33,272 bases of DNA, taken from NCBI GenBank assembly GCA_937958045.1, contig CALFXL010000010.1, positions 1 through 33,272 of the forward strand. Reading direction: 5' to 3'. The DNA is from an uncultured Opitutaceae bacterium (GTDB taxonomy: Bacteria; Verrucomicrobiota; Verrucomicrobiia; Opitutales; Opitutaceae). Every line of letters begins with the position of its first letter. The stretch's first letter is position 1. Shown one piece after another: positions 31,271 through 33,272 of this stretch. Made by a program: the position numbers and the translations under genes. The notes under the pieces were generated by a model. The model was given only the letters and a program-made list of their open reading frames with translations, did no database searches and had not been told where the DNA came from.

Positions 31271-32306
31271 GGGGAGTCAGTTTGGGAGCGGGATCCTGCT
31301 CCACGGTGATTTTCTTGGTGAGTTTCACGGCGACACGGTCGTTTTCGATGCCGACGGTGCCGACGAACTTGGGCGTGCCGTTGAGCGTGACGCGGGTCTG
31401 ATCAACGATGCCGGCGGGCATCTCGATGATGTCGCCCACGCGAAGGTTGGTGATCTCGCGAAGGGAAAGTTCAAAGGCATCCCACTCGGCGCGGGCCGGG
31501 ATGGTGATGTGTTCGTAGATCGGTTTCCACTCGGCTTTGACCGACACGCCGCCGGGCGCGGCGTCTTTTTGGCGGCGGGCCTGCATGGTCTTCACCATGG
31601 GCTCGATCGTGTAGTACGGGACGCCGATCTGGATCTGTTCGGAGCAATCGCCGAAATTCGCCTCAAGCGTGAGCGCGAGCATGATCGCGTCTTTCGGCGA
31701 AGTCTGGAGGAAACGGCCGTTGTTTTCGTGGCCGATGATCTGCGGGTGGAGCTCCTTCTCGTGCTTCCACTGATGGCACCACTCTTCGAGGATGATGGTG
31801 ATGACGTCTTCGAGCAGCGCGATCTCGATCTCGGTGAGATAACGCTCGAGCTTCACGGAGTGACCGCGGCCGCCGAGCATGCGATCGACGAGCGTGAGCG
31901 CCAGGCGCGGATTGATATCGAGAATGCCCACTCCGAGAAGCGGCTCCGCCTTGAAGAGGCATAGGTGCGTCGGGTTCGGCAGATTGTCGGTAAACTTCTG
32001 ATACGTGAGCGTGGTGAGTTTCGCCATCTTGAGGGCGAACTCCATGCGCAGGAAAAGCGAGAGGCGCGCGGTCAGGTAACGAATGAAATCCTCCTGGAGC
32101 AGACGCAGACGGCGCAGCTCGACTTCGGTGAGGAAGACCGGATTGCGGAAGTCGTACGTCTCAATCTTCGGCGGATTCGAACCATCGATCTTGCGCCCGT
32201 CCGCGCGGAAGATCTGCTGCTTCGGAGCGGTGACGGCTTCCGAGAGCAGTTTGTCGATCTCGCTCTGGTCGAGGATCTCGTTAAAGTTGGGGGATTCGTC
32301 TGCCAT
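31260..32306 (-). CDS. fliM: FliM, flagellar switch protein
   Basis: A 348-residue switch protein. The N-terminal CheY-binding motif is present (LDQSEIDKLL, 12-21), so chemotaxis control through phospho-CheY is likely. The middle CheC-like domain (about 50-250) carries FLTEVELRRLRLLQEDFIRYL and the GGRGHSV segment near 145-151. A C-terminal SpoA domain (about 255-340) interacts with FliN. The downstream gene overlaps by 11 bases, and the upstream fliL ends 35 bases before the start. Length is normal for the family. Confidence 0.96.
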   Translation of the reverse strand: MADESPNFNEILDQSEIDKLLSEAVTAPKQQIFRADGRKIDGSNPPKIETYDFRNPVFLTEVELRRLRLLQEDFIRYLTARLSLFLRMEFALKMAKLTTLTYQKFTDNLPNPTHLCLFKAEPLLGVGILDINPRLALTLVDRMLGGRGHSVKLERYLTEIEIALLEDVITIILEEWCHQWKHEKELHPQIIGHENNGRFLQTSPKDAIMLALTLEANFGDCSEQIQIGVPYYTIEPMVKTMQARRQKDAAPGGVSVKAEWKPIYEHITIPARAEWDAFELSLREITNLRVGDIIEMPAGIVDQTRVTLNGTPKFVGTVGIENDRVAVKLTKKITVEQDPAPKLTPHGR

Positions 32307-32341
32307 GACGGGCGCGGGGAAAAGGCGAGGAAGCGCGGGCG

Positions 32342-32926
32342 TTACTGAACCACGAATTCGGTGAAGTAGAGTTGGTCAACGACCTTGCGTCCGATCGCCT
32401 GGTTGTAGGCGACGACGAGTTTCTCGCGCATGATGTTCTTCGCACCGGCTTCTTCCAAGTCGGCCAGGGAATGCGACGAGAGCACGTTGATGGTGATGTC
32501 CATCAGCTTGGGTTTGTTCTGATCGAAGCTGGCGCGCAAGGTATTGTCGCCGCTCACTTGGAACGTGACCTTGAGGTAGCGCGTGCCGAGCGTGCCGGCG
32601 AGATTCACGACCACGTTTTCCAATTCGTACGTGGACGGATTTCCGGAGGAGGACTCGCTCTTTTTGCCCGAGCCGTGTCCACCATGCGAAGAAGCGGCCG
32701 GCGCGGCGGCGACGGTGAGGTCGGCCGGAAGCGCCGCGACTTGTTTCTTCAACTGCGGAATGAGCACGTACTGACCGATCGCGAAGCTGAGCACCGGCGC
32801 GAGCACGACGACCGCGACGACCGGCAGGAGCGCGGCCATCGGTTTGTTCGCAACCGCGGGAGCGCCTTCGGAGGCGTCCTTGGCGGGAGTCGGCGCGATG
32901 TCTTTCGAATCGGTTTTGGCGGCCAT
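32342..32926 (-). CDS. fliL: FliL, flagellar basal-body-associated protein
   Basis: A 194-residue protein with a cytoplasmic proline/alanine-rich start, one membrane helix (about 31-55, AALLPVVAVVVLAPVLSFAIGQYVLI), a flexible histidine/glycine/serine-rich linker (about 75-97) and the periplasmic FliL domain (YELENVVVNLAGTLGTRYLKVTF, ending in LYFTEFVVQ). FliL surrounds the stator and supports torque. The histidine-rich SSHGGHGSGKK linker is not typical and might bind metal. It lies between flgE and fliM. Confidence 0.93.
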   Translation of the reverse strand: MAAKTDSKDIAPTPAKDASEGAPAVANKPMAALLPVVAVVVLAPVLSFAIGQYVLIPQLKKQVAALPADLTVAAAPAASSHGGHGSGKKSESSSGNPSTYELENVVVNLAGTLGTRYLKVTFQVSGDNTLRASFDQNKPKLMDITINVLSSHSLADLEEAGAKNIMREKLVVAYNQAIGRKVVDQLYFTEFVVQ

Positions 32927-32930
32927 GACG

Positions 32931-32954
32931 GGAGAAAGGTGAAGGGTGAAGAGC
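32931..32954. repeat. 'gaaaggtgaagggtgaagag' repeat before fliL
   Basis: A copy of the gtgaag-type repeat seen before flhF and flhA, 4 bases upstream of the fliL start. Here too it gives a pyrimidine-rich leader on the coding strand. Confidence 0.4.
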
Positions 32955-33023
32955 GAGGAGGCGGGAGCGCGGTGCCGGTGTGGCGGCGGGCCGCGCAGGG
33001 CCTTTCACTTTCGAGGGTGTTTA

Positions 33024-33272
33024 TCAGCGCTTCAGGTTCGCGATTTCTTCGAGGATGGAGTCGGACACGGTGACGAGGCGCGAGCTGGCCTGGAAGGAGC
33101 GCTGCACCGTGATCATGTTGGCGAACTCTTCGGTGAGGTCGACGTTGGCGAGTTCCAGCGTGTTGGACTGGATCGTGCCGAGGCCGTTGGTGCCGGCGGT
33201 GTTGTTGGCGGCGCTCAAATCGGTGGTGCCGCTCACCGGCCCGGCGGCGGTGAAGCCGGAGTAAAGATTGTT
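33024..33272 (-). CDS. flgE: Partial FlgE/FlgF-type flagellar hook protein, C-terminus
   Basis: The frame continues through the right edge of the window. The visible 82 residues end with the typical hook/rod C-terminus: GLGTIQSNTLELANVDLTEEF, then ANMITVQRSFQASSRLVTVSDSILEEIANLKR. The upstream part, NNLYSGFTAAGPVSGTTDL, fits the hook protein rather than a rod protein. FlgE forms the hook joining basal body and filament. The C-terminal helix pairs with the N-terminal one in assembly. The gene is the first visible one of the leftward flagellar series. Confidence 0.85.
   Translation of the reverse strand, partial: NNLYSGFTAAGPVSGTTDLSAANNTAGTNGLGTIQSNTLELANVDLTEEFANMITVQRSFQASSRLVTVSDSILEEIANLKR

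Overview
The window looks like a chromosomal segment of a GC-rich, flagellated Gram-negative bacterium. My best guess is the Opitutaceae (Verrucomicrobiota). The reasons are a complete-looking flagellar export operon, deoxy-sugar and sugar-acid catabolic genes beside a glycosidase-like gene, and several families of short inverted repeats in almost every intergenic gap. The lineage call is an inference from style and gene content; there is no rRNA or other marker here. I found no tRNA, rRNA, CRISPR array, transposase or integrase.

Left part (1-13.7 kb): a carbohydrate/sugar-acid catabolic island. A partial GH43-type C-terminal domain opens the window. An IclR regulator and a MaoC-type hydratase gene read leftwards. 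From 2152 a rightward series encodes a Gfo/Idh/MocA oxidoreductase, a solute-binding-fold protein without signal peptide, a class III (CaiB/BaiF) CoA-transferase, a RhaT-type sugar/H+ symporter, a second leaderless solute-binding-fold protein, an SDR dehydrogenase, an FAH-family hydrolase, a RuBisCO-like protein (RLP), a DUF1537 four-carbon acid-sugar kinase and an Asp/Glu-racemase-family protein lacking its second catalytic cysteine. The SDR/FAH pair fits the last steps of non-phosphorylated deoxy-sugar-acid catabolism, and the RLP/DUF1537 pair fits a 3-oxo-isoapionate-like (apiose-type) branch. The whole combination, including CoA-transferase/MaoC and cytosolic binding proteins, matches no single pathway I know and is the best candidate for an undescribed system.

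Middle (13.9-19.8 kb): a BASS-family transporter, a secreted S9-type peptidase/hydrolase homologue whose nucleophile serine is replaced by glutamate, a RibB-GTP cyclohydrolase II fusion with a degenerate second domain, and a lower-GC stretch with a small lipoprotein.

Right part (19.86-33.27 kb): flagellar genes, all leftward. In transcription order they are flgE (partial), fliL, fliM, fliN, fliO, fliP, fliQ, fliR, flhB, flhA, flhF, a small membrane protein, the FliA/WhiG-type sigma factor gene, motA, motB and a small cysteine-containing protein. Sigma-54-type promoter sequences lie upstream of flhB (exact consensus) and of fliA (near consensus). FlhF has a degenerate GTPase core and no flhG lies next to it.

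Two window-wide properties stand out. No start codon I inspected has a recognisable Shine-Dalgarno sequence; many leaders are pyrimidine- or A-rich. Dispersed inverted repeats of at least seven sequence types sit in the gaps, often ending a few bases before the next start codon.
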